Shown here: positions 7,457 to 18,379 of the stretch, piece after piece
Layout of the letters: each line of letters begins with the position of its first letter
Numbering within the stretch: position 1 is the stretch's first letter
DNA from: Bacteroidales bacterium
Lineage (GTDB): Bacteria; Bacteroidota; Bacteroidia; Bacteroidales; UBA932
Direction of reading: 5' to 3'
Assembly (NCBI GenBank): GCA_017412645.1
Contig: JAFPWX010000011.1
Span: 1 to 64,000 of the forward strand
Length of the DNA stretch: 64,000 nt
Translations under genes and position numbers: made by a program
The notes under the pieces: model-generated
Database searches by the model: none
What the model was told of the DNA's origin: nothing
The model's input: the letters and a program-made list of their open reading frames with translations, nothing else

Positions 7457-9445
7457 ATGATTCCGCAGGAGACAGTCCAGACCATCCTCAACACCGCGCA
7501 GATAGTTGACGTGGTGAGCGACTTCGTGTCCCTCAAGAGGCGCGGAGCGAACTGGGTGGCGTGCTGTCCCTTCCACAACGAGAAAACCCCATCGTTCTAC
7601 GTGTCGCCGTCCAAGGGCATCTACAAATGCTTCGGCTGCGGCAAGGCGGGAAGCGCCGTGGGTTTCGTGATGGAACACGAGCACTGCAGCTACAACGAGG
7701 CGCTCAGGTATCTGGCAAAAAAATACCACATCGAAATCCAGGAAGAAGAACTCACTCCGGAGGAGACGATGCGGCGTCAGCGCAACGAGAGCCTGCTCCT
7801 GGTGAGCGAATTCGCCCAGAAGTTCTTCGCGGAACAGCTCAAACAGGGTGAGGGCAAAGACATAGGCCTGGCCTATTACAAGTCGCGCGCCCTGGAAGAC
7901 GAGACCATCGCCCGCTTCGGTCTGGGCTGGGCTCCCTCAGGGAAAGACTCCCTGCTTCAGGCAGCACGCAAAGCCGGTTATAAGGACGAGTATCTACTGG
8001 ACGCCGGACTGGCGGTTCAGAGAGAAGACGGCACCCTTGCGGACAAGTTCCGCGAGAGGGTGATGTTCCCCATACACTCGGTGAGCGGACGCGTGATCGC
8101 CTTCAGCGGCCGCACCCTTAAGAGCGACAACCCCGCCAAATACGTCAACTCCCCCGATACCCCAATCTACACAAAGAGCAACATCCTCTTCGGCATCTGG
8201 TTCGCCAAGAGCGAGATAGCAAAGCAGGACAAGTGCATAGTGGTGGAGGGCAACGTGGACCTGGTGATGCTGCATCAGCTCGGCATCCGCAACGTGGTGG
8301 CCCCCTGCGGCACCTCGTTCACCGAGCAGCAGATCCGCCTCATCCGCAAGTTCACCGACAATGTGACCCTCATGTTCGACGGCGACGGAGCCGGCATCCA
8401 TGCCGCCCTCAGGGCCATCGACATGATACTCAAGGAGGGTATGAACGTGAGCGTGGTGCGCCTTCCGGCGGAAGACGACCCCGACTCCTTCGCCCGTAAG
8501 CACACGCTCGAAGAGTACCAGAACTACCTGAAGGAGCACGAGCAGGACTTCCTCGCTTTCAAATCGGAAATCCTTCTGGCAGACGCCGGCAACGATCCCC
8601 TAAAGCGGGCCATGGTCATCAACGACATTGCCGATACCATCGCCCTTATCCCCGATCAGGTGAAAGCGTCGGTATTCGTAAACGCCGCCGCGCAGCAGTT
8701 CGACGTGGACAGCGAAGTCATCTTTACGAGAGTCCGCAAAACGCGCGCAAAGTTGCTGGAGGACTGGCGGAAAGAAAAGGAAAGGGAGGAGAAGCAGAGG
8801 CAGCCGGAAGATGCCATCGTCCAGCCCGAAGCAGCAGTAGTGCCGCAAAAACCAGCCGCCTACCATCCCGAGAACAAGGCCCTGGCCACGGTGGAAGAGC
8901 AGATACTGAAGTTTCTTCTGGTAGATGGTCTGGAGCCCCTCGAGTTCGCCTTCGACACTCCGGAGGCCAAAGAATTCCAGTCGGAGCAGGTGACTGTGAC
9001 TGAATACATAAGCGACTTCCTCGACCTTCACGGCTTCAAAATTGAGAACCAGGGTTACGCCCGGGTGTATGACGCCTATCTGGCAGGGTACGACGCCGGC
9101 TTCTCCCAGGAGGAGATAATCCGCCGCCTGCTCAACTCCCCCGACCGCGTGGTCGCCGGCCTGGCCGCCTCCATCTCCACGGAAAAATATACCCTGTCCA
9201 TAGAAGAACTGAAGAACAGCCTCACCATAAAGTCTTCCTGGCTCACCACCTATGTCCCCAAGACGATGCTCACCTACATCGTGACCCGTAATAACCAGAA
9301 GGCAAAACAGCTGCGCAAAGCCCTCGGCAACCCAGAGGCCCTGAAGGCGGAAGGCAGCTCGGAGGAAGAAGTGATGAAGCAGATAATGAGCCTTCAGGAA
9401 GAGACAAGAAGAATAAAGAAAAAGTTATCCGACAATAATGAGTAA
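7457..9445 (+). CDS. dnaG: DNA primase
   Basis: Synthesises RNA primers at the fork. From the ATG at 7457 the product is 662 residues, the usual Bacteroidota length. It begins [11 protein letters not shown] and has the CHC2 zinc finger Cys37, His40, Cys58 and Cys61 (CPFH...CFGC), a TOPRIM fold with the catalytic VVEGNVD near residue 263, and MFDGDGAG. A charged linker (about 435-460) and a C-terminal helicase-interaction region follow. The frame is open far upstream (to about 7136), but that stretch runs back through the promoter and across tandem repeats, so I reject the longer start. The gene's last 8 nt overlap metG, so the two form an operon. Confidence 0.95.
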   Translation: MIPQETVQTILNTAQIVDVVSDFVSLKRRGANWVACCPFHNEKTPSFYVSPSKGIYKCFGCGKAGSAVGFVMEHEHCSYNEALRYLAKKYHIEIQEEELTPEETMRRQRNESLLLVSEFAQKFFAEQLKQGEGKDIGLAYYKSRALEDETIARFGLGWAPSGKDSLLQAARKAGYKDEYLLDAGLAVQREDGTLADKFRERVMFPIHSVSGRVIAFSGRTLKSDNPAKYVNSPDTPIYTKSNILFGIWFAKSEIAKQDKCIVVEGNVDLVMLHQLGIRNVVAPCGTSFTEQQIRLIRKFTDNVTLMFDGDGAGIHAALRAIDMILKEGMNVSVVRLPAEDDPDSFARKHTLEEYQNYLKEHEQDFLAFKSEILLADAGNDPLKRAMVINDIADTIALIPDQVKASVFVNAAAQQFDVDSEVIFTRVRKTRAKLLEDWRKEKEREEKQRQPEDAIVQPEAAVVPQKPAAYHPENKALATVEEQILKFLLVDGLEPLEFAFDTPEAKEFQSEQVTVTEYISDFLDLHGFKIENQGYARVYDAYLAGYDAGFSQEEIIRRLLNSPDRVVAGLAASISTEKYTLSIEELKNSLTIKSSWLTTYVPKTMLTYIVTRNNQKAKQLRKALGNPEALKAEGSSEEEVMKQIMSLQEETRRIKKKLSDNNE

Positions 9446-11609
9446 GAATCAGAAATTCGCGCGCACCCTTGTCACCTGTGCGCTTCCGTATGCCAACGGT
9501 CCGGTACACATCGGCCACCTTGCAGGCGTTTACGTGCCTGCAGACATCTACGTCAGATATCTCCGCATGCGCGGGGAAGACGTCCTCTTCATCTGCGGAA
9601 GCGACGAGCACGGAGTGCCCATCACCATAAAGGCACGTGCCGAAGGCTGCACCCCTCAGGACATAGTGGACCGCTATCACAAGATAATCAAGGACTCCTT
9701 CACCGGCCTGGGAATCAATTTCGACATCTATTCCCGTACCAGTTCGGAGATCCATCACAAGACTTCGTCGGATTTCTTCCGTAAACTCTGGGAAGAGGGC
9801 AAGTTCATCACCCAGGAAAGCGAGCAGTACTACGACCCCGAGGCAAAGACCTTCCTGGCCGACCGTTATATCACAGGCAAATGCCCCCGCTGCGGCCATG
9901 AAGGCGCATACGGAGACCAGTGCGAGCACTGCGGCAGCACCCTGAGCCCCGAAGAGCTCATCGACCCGCATTCCAAACTCTCCGGAGCCACCCCGATAAA
10001 GAAGAAGACCAGCCACTGGTATCTGCCGCTCAACGATTACGAACAGTGGCTGAACTGCTGGATACTCGACGGTCACAAGGAATGGCGCAGCACCGTTTAC
10101 GGCCAGTGCAAGAGCTGGCTGGTTGGCGGCCTGCAGCCCCGTGCCGTGAGCCGCGACCTCGACTGGGGCGTGCCCGTCCCGGTGCCGGGAGCTGAAGGAA
10201 AGGTGCTCTACGTGTGGTTCGACGCCCCCATCGGCTACATCTCCAACACCAAGGAACTCCTCCCCTACAGCTGGGAGAAATGGTGGAAGAGCGACGACAC
10301 CCGCCTCATTCATTTCATCGGCAAAGACAACATCGTCTTCCACTGCATAGTATTCCCGTCCATGCTGAAGGCGCACGGCGGATATGTGCTGCCCGACAAC
10401 GTTCCCGCGAACGAGTTCCTGAACCTCGAGGGCGACAAGATCTCCACTTCCCGCAACTGGGCTGTGTGGGCTCACGAATACCTGAAGGACTTCCCCGGCA
10501 AGGCCGACGTAATGCGTTACGTGCTCACCGCCAATGCCCCGGAAACCAAGGACAACGACTTCTCATGGAAAGAGTTCCAGACTCGCAACAACAGCGAACT
10601 TGTGGCCATCTTCGGAAACTTCGTGAATCGCGCTATCGTGCTCACTCACAAGTACTTCGAAGGTAAGGTTCCGCCGCGCGGAGTCCTCACCGAGGCCGAC
10701 AAGGCAGTGCTCGCCGAAGTGCCCGAAATCCGCCGCAGCCTGGAAGAGAACCTCGAAGGTTTCCGCTTCCGCGATGCTCTGAAAGACGCCATGGCGCTGG
10801 CCCGTCTGGGCAACAAATACATCTCCGATTCCGAACCCTGGAAGACGGCGAAGGAAGACATGGGCCGCACCGGCACCATCCTGAACGTGTGCCTGCAGCT
10901 CTGCGCCGACCTGGCCATCGCTTTCGAGCCCTTCACCCCGGCGGCCGCGGAAAGGCTGCGCGGAATGCTGAAAGTCGGTCTGGCCGCCGGATTCGACCAC
11001 CGTGCCGGAGAGCAGCAGACGGAGAACACCTACAAAGAAGGCGAAGCCGTCGCCCTTCATACCGTTCCCGAAGGGAAAGCGTCTGAAGGGACCCTTAAGT
11101 GGGACACCCTCGGCTCCACCGAAATCCTTCCCGAAGGCTGGGAAATCGCTCCGGCGGAGTTGCTGTTCGAGAAGATAGAAGACGCCGCCATCGACGCACA
11201 GCTCGAAAGGCTCGCCCGCATCAAGGCCGAGAACGAAGCTGCCGCCAAGGCTCAGCTCGCAAAGCAGGTGGAACCGCAGAAGGCTCCTGTGAGCTTCGAC
11301 GATTTCGGTCGTATGGACATCCGCACCGCAACCGTGCTGGAGGCCGAAAGGGTGCCGAAGACAGATAAGCTCCTCAAGCTCACCATCGACACCGGAATCG
11401 ACCGTCGCGTGATAGTGTCCGGCATAGCCGAGTACTACTCACCCGAAGACATGCTGGGCAAGCAGATCTGCATCCTGGCGAACCTCGAGCCGCGCACCAT
11501 CCGCGGAATCGAGTCCAAGGGCATGATTCTCATGGCAAAACAGGGAGACGGCTCCATGCGGTTCATTACTCCGCAGGAAGCCGTCGCCAATGGTGCGGTG
11601 ATAGGCTAG
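9438..11609 (+). CDS. metG: Methionyl-tRNA synthetase
   Basis: Class I aminoacyl-tRNA synthetase, 723 residues. Visible motifs are HIGH at residues 24-27 ([10 protein letters not shown]), a zinc knuckle with Cys149, Cys152, Cys162 and Cys165, the KMSKS-equivalent KISTS at 334-338, and a C-terminal EMAP-II/Trbp111-type tRNA-binding OB domain (about 615-723) after an Ala/Lys-rich linker. The C-terminal domain is the dimerising form common in Bacteroidota. The start overlaps the end of dnaG by 8 nt. The stop codon is shared back-to-back with recQ on the other strand (CTAG at 11606-11609). Confidence 0.97.
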   Translation: MSKNQKFARTLVTCALPYANGPVHIGHLAGVYVPADIYVRYLRMRGEDVLFICGSDEHGVPITIKARAEGCTPQDIVDRYHKIIKDSFTGLGINFDIYSRTSSEIHHKTSSDFFRKLWEEGKFITQESEQYYDPEAKTFLADRYITGKCPRCGHEGAYGDQCEHCGSTLSPEELIDPHSKLSGATPIKKKTSHWYLPLNDYEQWLNCWILDGHKEWRSTVYGQCKSWLVGGLQPRAVSRDLDWGVPVPVPGAEGKVLYVWFDAPIGYISNTKELLPYSWEKWWKSDDTRLIHFIGKDNIVFHCIVFPSMLKAHGGYVLPDNVPANEFLNLEGDKISTSRNWAVWAHEYLKDFPGKADVMRYVLTANAPETKDNDFSWKEFQTRNNSELVAIFGNFVNRAIVLTHKYFEGKVPPRGVLTEADKAVLAEVPEIRRSLEENLEGFRFRDALKDAMALARLGNKYISDSEPWKTAKEDMGRTGTILNVCLQLCADLAIAFEPFTPAAAERLRGMLKVGLAAGFDHRAGEQQTENTYKEGEAVALHTVPEGKASEGTLKWDTLGSTEILPEGWEIAPAELLFEKIEDAAIDAQLERLARIKAENEAAAKAQLAKQVEPQKAPVSFDDFGRMDIRTATVLEAERVPKTDKLLKLTIDTGIDRRVIVSGIAEYYSPEDMLGKQICILANLEPRTIRGIESKGMILMAKQGDGSMRFITPQEAVANGAVIG

Positions 11610-13822
11610 GAAGCTACGTCGCAGAGGAACTTGATCCTCACGAGACGCACCTCCATCTCCTCACAATCTCCTGACAAGGCCTCAATGGCTTCGGACAGAC
11701 TGTCCGAGGTGGCCTCATCGTGGAAGTATTCGTAGATTTCGTCCTCGATTTCCGGGTCGATGTTCTCCTCTATATAGTAATCGAGGTTGAGCTTGGTGCC
11801 GGTGGCCACGATGGCCTCTATCTCCTTCATGAGTTCGTCCATCTCGAGACCGCGCATGGCGGCGATATCCTCGAGTTCCATGCGGCGGTCGATGCTCTGG
11901 ATGATGAAGATCTTGTTGGCGCTGCGGTTCGGGGAAGACTTCACCACAAAGTCGTCGGGACGCTCTATGTCGTTCTCTTCCACGTACTTGGCGATGAGCT
12001 TGAGGAACTCGGCGCCGAACTTGCGGGCCTTGCCCTCGCCCACGCCCTGGCACTTCTGAAGCTCTTCGTAGGTGAGAGGATAGAGTATGGACATGTCGCC
12101 AAGGGCCGGGTCTCCGAAGAGTATCCACGGCTGCAGGCCGAGCTTGCGGGCCAGATCGCGACGGAGGTCTTTGAGCATGGAGAAGAGCACCGGGTCTCCC
12201 CCGCCGCCGGCTCCCTTTGCCGCGGCACGCTCGGTGGCGGCGTCTTCGTCGTCATCGTCGTCCGGAGTATCATCTTCCTCGAAGTGGGCGTCTTCCACCA
12301 GCTCTATCTTCCACGGAGCCTCCATGAACTCCTCGCCCTGCTGGGTGACATAGATGAGGCCGTAGCTCTCGATTTCCTTTCCAAGCAGATGGGCCACGAG
12401 CCCCTGATGCATCACGGCCAGCCAGTGCTTTTCGTCCTTCTCGGCTCCGGCTCCGAAGAGCGGGAGTTCGTCGTGACGGTAGCTCTTGATGAGGGCGTTG
12501 GCCTTTCCGGCCAGGATGCCGGCCAGATGTTCCATCTTAAAGTGCTCGGGCAGGCTCAGGATGAGCTTCATCACCAGCAGCATATCCTCGCGACCGTCGA
12601 AGGTGGCACGCGGGTGCAGGCAATTGTCGCATGAGCCGCAGTTGTCCTGGGTGTAGTCTTCACCGAAATAGTTCAGCAGCAGCTTGCGGCGGCATTGACC
12701 GCTCTCGGCGTAGGCCACCACCTCGTTCAGGAGCTGACGGTTGATTTCCTGCTCTGCGATAGGTTTGCCCTGCATGAACTTCTCCAGCTTCTGGATGTCC
12801 TTGTAGGAGTAGTAGCAGATGCAGATGCCTTCTTCGCCATCGCGCCCGGCACGGCCGGTCTCCTGATAGTAGCTTTCGATGCTCTTGGGGATGTCGTAAT
12901 GGATTACGAAACGGACGTCGGGCTTGTCGATACCCATGCCGAAGGCTATGGTTGCCACTATCACGTCGGCCTCTTCCATGAGGAAGGCGTCCTGATTGTC
13001 GGCGCGCACCTTGGCGTCGAGCCCGGCATGATAAGGCAGGGCACGGATGCCGTTGATGCAGAGGAACTCAGCCATCTCCTCAACCTTTTTGCGGCTGAGA
13101 CAGTAGATGATACCGCTCTTTCCCGGGTTCTTGCGGATGAACTTGACGATATCCTTGTCGGCGTCTACCTTGGGACGCACCTCATAATAGAGGTTGGGCC
13201 TGTTGAAAGAAGACTTGAACACTCCGGCCCCCTGGATGCCCAGGTTCTTGAGGATGTCGCTCTGCACCTTGGGAGTGGCCGTGGCCGTGAGGGCTATGAT
13301 GGGATGTCGGCCGATTTCCTCCACAAGGGTGCGGATGCGGCGGTATTCCGGACGGAAGTCGTGCCCCCATTCGGAGATACAGTGGGCCTCGTCCACCGCA
13401 TAAAAGGATATGGGAATTTCACGCAGCAGGGCTACGTTTTCCTCTTTTGTGAGGGATTCGGGTGCGACGTAGAGGATTTTCGTGCGGCCTGCCAGGAGGT
13501 CATCGCGCACCTCGTCCATCTGGGCCTTGTTAAGGCTGGAATTGAGGAAGTGCGCGATGCTCCCGCTGCCGGCCACGAATCCACGGAGCACGTCTACCTG
13601 ATTCTTCATCAGGGCGATGAGAGGAGAAATCACTATGGCCGTGCCGTCCATGATGAGGGCGGGCAACTGATAGCAGAGCGATTTGCCGCCGCCGGTAGGC
13701 ATGAGCACGAAGGCGTCGCCACCGTTCAGCAGGTGATTGATTACCTTCTCCTGATCACCCTTGAAGTTGTCGTATCCAAAGAATTCCTTTAATGTGCGGT
13801 GTATTTGGGCCGAGTAGTCCAT
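11606..13822 (-). CDS. recQ: ATP-dependent DNA helicase RecQ
   Basis: 3'-5' DNA helicase of recombination and fork repair, 738 residues. Walker A MPTGGGKS is at 41-48, DEAH at 144-147, and the helicase core has the [10 protein letters not shown] motif VI. A zinc-binding RQC region ([11 protein letters not shown], then CGSCDNC) follows, then an HRDC domain (about 545-625) and a C-terminal HTH_40-like tail. A strongly acidic linker (DDDDDED, around 520) separates RQC from HRDC. It is the last gene of serC-serA-DUF1015-recQ, with zero spacing to DUF1015. It ends overlapping the metG stop by 4 nt. Confidence 0.96.
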   Translation of the reverse strand: MDYSAQIHRTLKEFFGYDNFKGDQEKVINHLLNGGDAFVLMPTGGGKSLCYQLPALIMDGTAIVISPLIALMKNQVDVLRGFVAGSGSIAHFLNSSLNKAQMDEVRDDLLAGRTKILYVAPESLTKEENVALLREIPISFYAVDEAHCISEWGHDFRPEYRRIRTLVEEIGRHPIIALTATATPKVQSDILKNLGIQGAGVFKSSFNRPNLYYEVRPKVDADKDIVKFIRKNPGKSGIIYCLSRKKVEEMAEFLCINGIRALPYHAGLDAKVRADNQDAFLMEEADVIVATIAFGMGIDKPDVRFVIHYDIPKSIESYYQETGRAGRDGEEGICICYYSYKDIQKLEKFMQGKPIAEQEINRQLLNEVVAYAESGQCRRKLLLNYFGEDYTQDNCGSCDNCLHPRATFDGREDMLLVMKLILSLPEHFKMEHLAGILAGKANALIKSYRHDELPLFGAGAEKDEKHWLAVMHQGLVAHLLGKEIESYGLIYVTQQGEEFMEAPWKIELVEDAHFEEDDTPDDDDDEDAATERAAAKGAGGGGDPVLFSMLKDLRRDLARKLGLQPWILFGDPALGDMSILYPLTYEELQKCQGVGEGKARKFGAEFLKLIAKYVEENDIERPDDFVVKSSPNRSANKIFIIQSIDRRMELEDIAAMRGLEMDELMKEIEAIVATGTKLNLDYYIEENIDPEIEDEIYEYFHDEATSDSLSEAIEALSGDCEEMEVRLVRIKFLCDVAS

Positions 13823-15064
13823 TTAATCCAGGGAGTGAATTGCCAGACCAGAACGCAGCTTCGGCTCGAACCAGGTCGTCTTGGGCGGCATGATGTTGCC
13901 GCTGTCGGCGATGTCCATAAGCTGCTGCATGCTTACCGGGTAGAGTGCAAACGCAACCTCCATCTCCCCGCTGTCCACCCTGCGTGAGAGTTCGCCGAGT
14001 CCGCGGATACCTCCTACGAAGTCGATCCGCTTGTCGGTACGTAAGTCTTTAATTGCAAGTAGTTTATCCAGTACAAGATTACTCAGAATTGTGACGTCCA
14101 GCACCCCGATCGGGTCGGAATCGTCGTAGCGGCCGGGCTTGGCCACCATGGAATACCAGCGGCCTCCGAGGTACATGGAGAACTCATGAAGCTTCGAGGG
14201 CTCATAGGGTTCGGTACCGCGGTCTGCAAGTTCGAAGTCGGTCTTCAGGGCCTGCTTGAATTCCTCCTGGGAAAGGCCGTTCAGGTCCTTGACCACTCGG
14301 TTGTAGTCCAGGATCTTGAGCTGACCTTCGGGGAAGCAGACTGCCATGAAGAAGTTGTACTCTTCGTTGCCGGTATGGTTCGGGTTCTGCTCGCGCTTTT
14401 CGGCGCCCACGCGTGCTGCTGCAGCGGTGCGATGATGGCCGTCCGCCACGTAGAAGGCCTTCACCTCATTGGTGAAGATCTCCGTGATGCGGGCGATGGT
14501 AGCGTCGTCCGTGATGGGCCAGAAGCGGTGGCCGAAATTGTTTTCGTCGATAAAGTCGTATTCCGGCTTGCCGGCGGATGCCTTGGCCACTATGGCCGCG
14601 AGTTCGGGATTGTCTTTATAGGCGAAGAAGACAGGCTCGATGTTGGCGTTCTGGATGCGGACGTGCACCATGCGGTCGTCTTCCTTGTCTTTACGGGTGA
14701 GCTCGTGCTTCTTGATGAGTCCGGAGGCGTAGTCGTCCGTGTGGGCGCAGAGCACGAGGCCGTACTGGGTGCGGGCTCCCATGGTCTGGGCGTAGACGTA
14801 GTAACATTCCTTCGGGTCGCGGACCAGCCAGCCGCGGGCCTGCCAGTCGGCGAAGTTCTTCACAGCGCGGTCATACACGCGCGGATCGTGATCTTCCAGG
14901 ATAGGATCGAAATCGATCTCCGGCTTGGTGATGTGAAGCAGACTCTTTTCGCCTGCCATATCCTTGGCCTCCTGCGAGTTGAGAACGTCGTAAGGGGGTG
15001 CAGCCACCTCGGTGACTATGTCTTTCGGCGGCCTGATTGCCGCAAAGGGTTTTACTCTTACCAT
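13823..15064 (-). CDS. DUF1015 family protein
   Basis: A 413-residue cytoplasmic protein with the DUF1015 hallmarks: the opening VRVKPFAAIRPPKD, AAPPYDVLNSQEA near residue 22, and ADGHHRTAAAARVG around residue 205. The family function is unknown; it is often found next to serine biosynthesis genes. Here it overlaps serA by 7 nt and abuts recQ, so a link to serine or phosphoserine metabolism is an inference from context only. Confidence 0.87.
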   Translation of the reverse strand: MVRVKPFAAIRPPKDIVTEVAAPPYDVLNSQEAKDMAGEKSLLHITKPEIDFDPILEDHDPRVYDRAVKNFADWQARGWLVRDPKECYYVYAQTMGARTQYGLVLCAHTDDYASGLIKKHELTRKDKEDDRMVHVRIQNANIEPVFFAYKDNPELAAIVAKASAGKPEYDFIDENNFGHRFWPITDDATIARITEIFTNEVKAFYVADGHHRTAAAARVGAEKREQNPNHTGNEEYNFFMAVCFPEGQLKILDYNRVVKDLNGLSQEEFKQALKTDFELADRGTEPYEPSKLHEFSMYLGGRWYSMVAKPGRYDDSDPIGVLDVTILSNLVLDKLLAIKDLRTDKRIDFVGGIRGLGELSRRVDSGEMEVAFALYPVSMQQLMDIADSGNIMPPKTTWFEPKLRSGLAIHSLD

Positions 15065-15981
15065 TTGTTTACCTGGAATTTAGCGTTTCCGGTAGCAAAG
15101 AAATCCACGATCTGACGGGCGGCGGCGAGGCCGGCGTTGATATTGGCTTCGGAGGTCTGGGCTCCCATCTTCTTGGGAGTTGCGAAGACACGGAGACCGA
15201 ACTTTTCCTGAAGGGCTGCGAAGTTGTCGGGGGCGACGTCGGTGACGTACTTGAGGTCCGGCCTTTCGGTGAGGGCCTTTTCCAGACCGGCTTCGTCGAT
15301 GACCTCCTTGCGGGCGGTGTTCACCAGCGTTGCGCCCTTGGGCATCTTGGTGATGAGCTCGTAGTTGATGCTGCCAATTGTGGAAGGCAGGGCGGGGATA
15401 TGGAGCGATACGTAGTCGCTGCCGGAGTAGAGTTCGTCCAGAGTGTGAACGGGCTCGGCTCCGCCGGCAGCAATCTGTTCGTCGGTGAGGAACGGATCGA
15501 GGGCCTTTACCTTCATTCCGAGGGCCTTGGCCTTTGCGCCGACAAGACGGCCCACTGCGCCGAAGGCCTGGATACCGAGGGTCTTGCCCTGGATTTCAGA
15601 GCCGGTGGCGGGGGTGAACTGGGTGCGTGCCATGAAGATCATGAGGGCCACTGCGAGCTCTGCCACAGCATTGGAGTTCTGGCCGGGAGTGTTCATGACC
15701 ACAATCTTACGGGCGGATGCTGCCTCGAGGTCTACGTTGTCGTAGCCTGCGCCGGCGCGCACGACTATCTTGAGCTTGGGAGCGGCGGCAATAACCTCTG
15801 CGGTGACTTTATCCGAACGGATGATCAGAGCTTCGGCGTCGGCAACAGCCTTTACGAAATCGGCCTGCTCTGCATATTTCTCGAAGAGAACCACTTCGTG
15901 ACCGGCCTCCGTGAGAATCTTCTTGATGCCTTCTACCGCCACGGCGGCGAAAGGCTTCTGGGTAGCGATGAGAACCTTCAT
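15058..15981 (-). CDS. serA: D-3-phosphoglycerate dehydrogenase (short form)
   Basis: First step of serine synthesis, NAD-dependent oxidation of 3-phosphoglycerate. At 307 residues it is the short form with no ACT or ASB regulatory domains. The D-2-hydroxyacid dehydrogenase fold is clear, with the NTAR arginine region (NTARKEVIDEAGL). The positions that normally hold the catalytic Glu and His read VTDVAPD and TPKKMGAQT, so the His is a Lys and the Glu may be replaced by Asp. The nucleotide-binding glycine motif is also unusual (AFGAVGRLVG). I believe this is a lineage-specific form rather than a broken gene, because it sits in an intact serC-serA operon (5 nt from serC). Confidence 0.9.
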   Translation of the reverse strand: MKVLIATQKPFAAVAVEGIKKILTEAGHEVVLFEKYAEQADFVKAVADAEALIIRSDKVTAEVIAAAPKLKIVVRAGAGYDNVDLEAASARKIVVMNTPGQNSNAVAELAVALMIFMARTQFTPATGSEIQGKTLGIQAFGAVGRLVGAKAKALGMKVKALDPFLTDEQIAAGGAEPVHTLDELYSGSDYVSLHIPALPSTIGSINYELITKMPKGATLVNTARKEVIDEAGLEKALTERPDLKYVTDVAPDNFAALQEKFGLRVFATPKKMGAQTSEANINAGLAAARQIVDFFATGNAKFQVNKW

Positions 15982-15986
15982 GACCT

Positions 15987-17060
15987 TTACTTTTTAAGAT
16001 TTTCGAAATCCTGCATGGCTTTTACGAGAGCCTCTACATCTTCCTGGGTGCAGGCGTTGTAGGTGGAGGCACGGAAACCGCCCACGCTGCGGTGGCCCTT
16101 GATGCCGATGATGTGGCGCTCCTTGGCGAAGGCCATGAATTCGTCGGCCAGATCCTCCTTACCCTCTGCCATGACGAAGCAGATGTTCATGATGGAACGG
16201 TCTTCCTTTGCTGCGGTGCCGCGGAAGAGGGAGTTGCGGTCGATTTCAGCATAGAGAGTGTCGGCCTTGCGAACATTTATCTTGTTCATAGCCTCTACGC
16301 CTCCGATGCTCTTGACCCACTTGAGGGTTTCGTTCATGACGTAGATGCTGAACACCGGCGGGGTGTTGAACATGCTGCCCTTGTCGATATGGGTGCGATA
16401 GTCCAGCATGGTGGGCAGATAGCGGCTCACCTTTCCGAGGCCGTCTTTACGGATGATGGCGAAGATCACGCCTGCGGGGCCGGCGTTCTTCTGGGCGCCG
16501 CCGTAGATGAGGGCGTACTTGCTCACGTCGACCGGACGGCTGAGAATGTCGGACGACATGTCCGCGATGAGCGGAACGGGGCAGTCCATGTCGTGCTTGA
16601 TCTCGGTGCCGTAGATGGTGTTGTTGGTGGTGATATGCAGATAATCCAGGTCTTTCGGGATGTCGAAGCCCTTGGGGATATAGCTGTAGTTCTTGTCCGC
16701 CGAGCAGGCGATAGCATATGCGTTGCCGATGCCGGCCGCTTCCTTGAGGGCCTTGTGCGCCCATACGCCGGTATCGAGATAAGCAGCCTTGTTCTCCAGG
16801 AAATTCATTGCCACATACAGGAACTGCAGGCTAGCGCCGCCGCCGAGGAACACGACCTCGTATTCGTCCGGAATATTCAGCAACTCTTTCCAAAGAGCGC
16901 GAGTTTCGTCCATCGTGGCCTCCCACTCCTTTGTGCGGTGCGAAATGGAAAGGAGCGACACTCCTGTACCCTTGAAATCCTTGATGGCCTCTATGGCCTT
17001 GTCGTACACAACCTGCGGAAGGAGGCAGGGGCCGGCATTGAAAACATGAACTTTGTCCAT
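15987..17060 (-). CDS. serC: Phosphoserine aminotransferase
   Basis: PLP-dependent class V aminotransferase, second step of serine synthesis, 357 residues. The N-terminal [12 protein letters not shown] and the PLP-binding Lys191 in [12 protein letters not shown] are diagnostic. It is the first gene of the serC-serA-DUF1015-recQ operon. Its likely promoter box (TAACTTTA on the minus strand, 17110-17117) lies inside the 3' end of the yigZ gene, giving a leader of about 45 nt. Confidence 0.96.
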   Translation of the reverse strand: MDKVHVFNAGPCLLPQVVYDKAIEAIKDFKGTGVSLLSISHRTKEWEATMDETRALWKELLNIPDEYEVVFLGGGASLQFLYVAMNFLENKAAYLDTGVWAHKALKEAAGIGNAYAIACSADKNYSYIPKGFDIPKDLDYLHITTNNTIYGTEIKHDMDCPVPLIADMSSDILSRPVDVSKYALIYGGAQKNAGPAGVIFAIIRKDGLGKVSRYLPTMLDYRTHIDKGSMFNTPPVFSIYVMNETLKWVKSIGGVEAMNKINVRKADTLYAEIDRNSLFRGTAAKEDRSIMNICFVMAEGKEDLADEFMAFAKERHIIGIKGHRSVGGFRASTYNACTQEDVEALVKAMQDFENLKK

Positions 17061-17088
17061 TTTAAAACGTTTGGTTATAATTATGTGG

Positions 17089-17727
17089 TTATTGGTTTGA
17101 ATCTGTCTTTAAAGTTAGCCAATTTTTTTCTGAAAGCAAATTTTTGAAGCCCGGAAAAACATCCAGAGCCACATTTGCCGTGAAAATGCAGTCTTCCCCG
17201 AATTCCCGCGACAGCGCCTCCACTCCCGGAAGTTTGAGAAGCCGTTCTGCTTCGGGCTGGTCGGCATAAGGAAAACGGAAGACGACGGGGGCCGACAGCG
17301 TCTTCTCCACCTTCACAGCTGCAGCCAGGGCGTCCGCAGCAGCACTGCGGTATGCGTTGATGAGGCCCGGGACGCCCAGCAGCACTCCTCCGAAATAGCG
17401 CACTACCGCCACTGCTACGCCGGTCAGACCGGCGGAATCGATCTGCCCCAGAATGGGGCGGCCTGCGGTGCCGGAAGGTTCGCCGTTGTCGTTCGCACGC
17501 CACAGGCTCTCCACGGACCAGCTTCCGTCTGCCAGCTGAACGGGCCTGGGAATACGGTACGCATAGCAGATATGACGGGCACTGTGGTGCTCGGATTCAA
17601 GGGATTTGAGCAGGGGCGCAAGCTCTGCTTCCGAGGAGACGGGCCAGGCATAGGCGATAAAACGGCTGCCCCGGTCTTTGAAGAGGCCTTGGGAAGGCGC
17701 GGAGATGCTTGTAAACTTGTCGGTCAC
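17089..17727 (-). CDS. yigZ: YigZ/IMPACT family protein
   Basis: UPF0029/IMPACT family, 212 residues. The domain shows the family signature [26 protein letters not shown] (about 90-105) and [19 protein letters not shown]-terminal DUF1949-like ferredoxin fold follows. The role is not established; eukaryotic IMPACT modulates translation control. The open frame reaches 17766, but a TAAATTTG box (minus strand, 17736-17743) lies inside that extension. I therefore choose the GTG at 17727, which leaves 8 nt after the box and gives the normal family N-terminus ([20 protein letters not shown]). Confidence 0.88.
   Translation of the reverse strand: MTDKFTSISAPSQGLFKDRGSRFIAYAWPVSSEAELAPLLKSLESEHHSARHICYAYRIPRPVQLADGSWSVESLWRANDNGEPSGTAGRPILGQIDSAGLTGVAVAVVRYFGGVLLGVPGLINAYRSAAADALAAAVKVEKTLSAPVVFRFPYADQPEAERLLKLPGVEALSREFGEDCIFTANVALDVFPGFKNLLSEKNWLTLKTDSNQ
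17110..17117 (-). promoter_or_regulatory. Candidate -7 box of serC operon
   Basis: TAACTTTA on the minus strand, one base off TAnnTTTG, about 50 nt upstream of the serC ATG and within the end of yigZ. Confidence 0.45.
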
Positions 17728-17735
17728 TTGCGAAC

Positions 17736-17763
17736 CAAATTTAGCAAAAAAGAAGTATATTCG
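17736..17763. promoter_or_regulatory. Back-to-back promoters yigZ / pRiA4b-like gene
   Basis: TAAATTTG on the minus strand (17736-17743) and TATATTCG on the plus strand (17756-17763), 12 bp apart. Starts lie 8 nt and 4 nt past the boxes. The TTCG variant recurs at the tricorn gene. Confidence 0.65.
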
Positions 17764-17767
17764 CAAT

Positions 17768-18313
17768 ATGTTTTACAATTATCGCGTCACGCTGCAGGGT
17801 ATAAAAGGATTCTACCGCCTCTATACGGTGGCGGGGTCCAACACCCTCTACACCTTCCACAAGCAGCTCAGGTCAGACCTGGAATTTCCCCAGGACCAGC
17901 GCATCCTTTTCAAGGCCCTTGCGGCCGACGGAACGGTTCTGGCCCGCTACGCCCTAATCGACATCGGCTCAGGCGCCGTGGACGAGGTGAGCATCGAAGA
18001 CACGATAAAGGCCGGAGTTTCCAGCTTTGTATATTTCTACGACGTAACTTCCAAAAAGAGCGTCATCATCACCTTCGAGGGCCCGTCCGACCGCAAGGTT
18101 GCACTTCCCACCCTGGAAGAATCCAAAGGTCCCATCCCCATCGAGTTCGAAAACGGCTACGTAGCCTTCGAAGACCTTCCGGAAGACAAACGCCGCAAGG
18201 TACCGGCAATGCCCGGAAGCGATGCGGTTGAAGACGAGGATGAGGACGAAGAAGACGAAGAGATTGAAGATCCCGACAAGGAAGAGGAAGAGCTGGTTTA
18301 CGAAGAAGAATAA
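17768..18313 (+). CDS. pRiA4b Orf3-like acidic protein
   Basis: A 181-residue cytoplasmic protein. Residues 1-105 resemble the plasmid pRiA4b Orf3 / IS1096 TnpR-like domain seen in Bacteroidota (FYNYRVTLQ at the start, TFHKQL, and a central DVTSKKSVIITFEG strand pair). The last roughly 35 residues are almost entirely Asp/Glu (DEDEDEEDEEIEDPD). Function unknown; despite the family name there is no sign of recombinase chemistry. The start is 4 nt past a TATATTCG box. A bidirectional terminator separates it from the FKBP gene. Confidence 0.65.
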   Translation: MFYNYRVTLQGIKGFYRLYTVAGSNTLYTFHKQLRSDLEFPQDQRILFKALAADGTVLARYALIDIGSGAVDEVSIEDTIKAGVSSFVYFYDVTSKKSVIITFEGPSDRKVALPTLEESKGPIPIEFENGYVAFEDLPEDKRRKVPAMPGSDAVEDEDEDEEDEEIEDPDKEEEELVYEEE

Positions 18314-18366
18314 TAATCAAGGGAATAAAAAACCAGGGCGGCCCGATTGGACCGCCCTTGATTATT
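18312..18366. terminator. Bidirectional terminator with two competing stems
   Basis: An outer 12-bp pairing AATAATCAAGGG (18312-18323) with CCCTTGATTATT (18355-18366), and an inner AGGGCGG (18335-18341) with CCGCCCT (18352-18358). The two share the right arm, so only one can form at a time. It lies between convergent genes. Confidence 0.7.
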
Positions 18367-18379
18367 GCTTCGATAAGGA

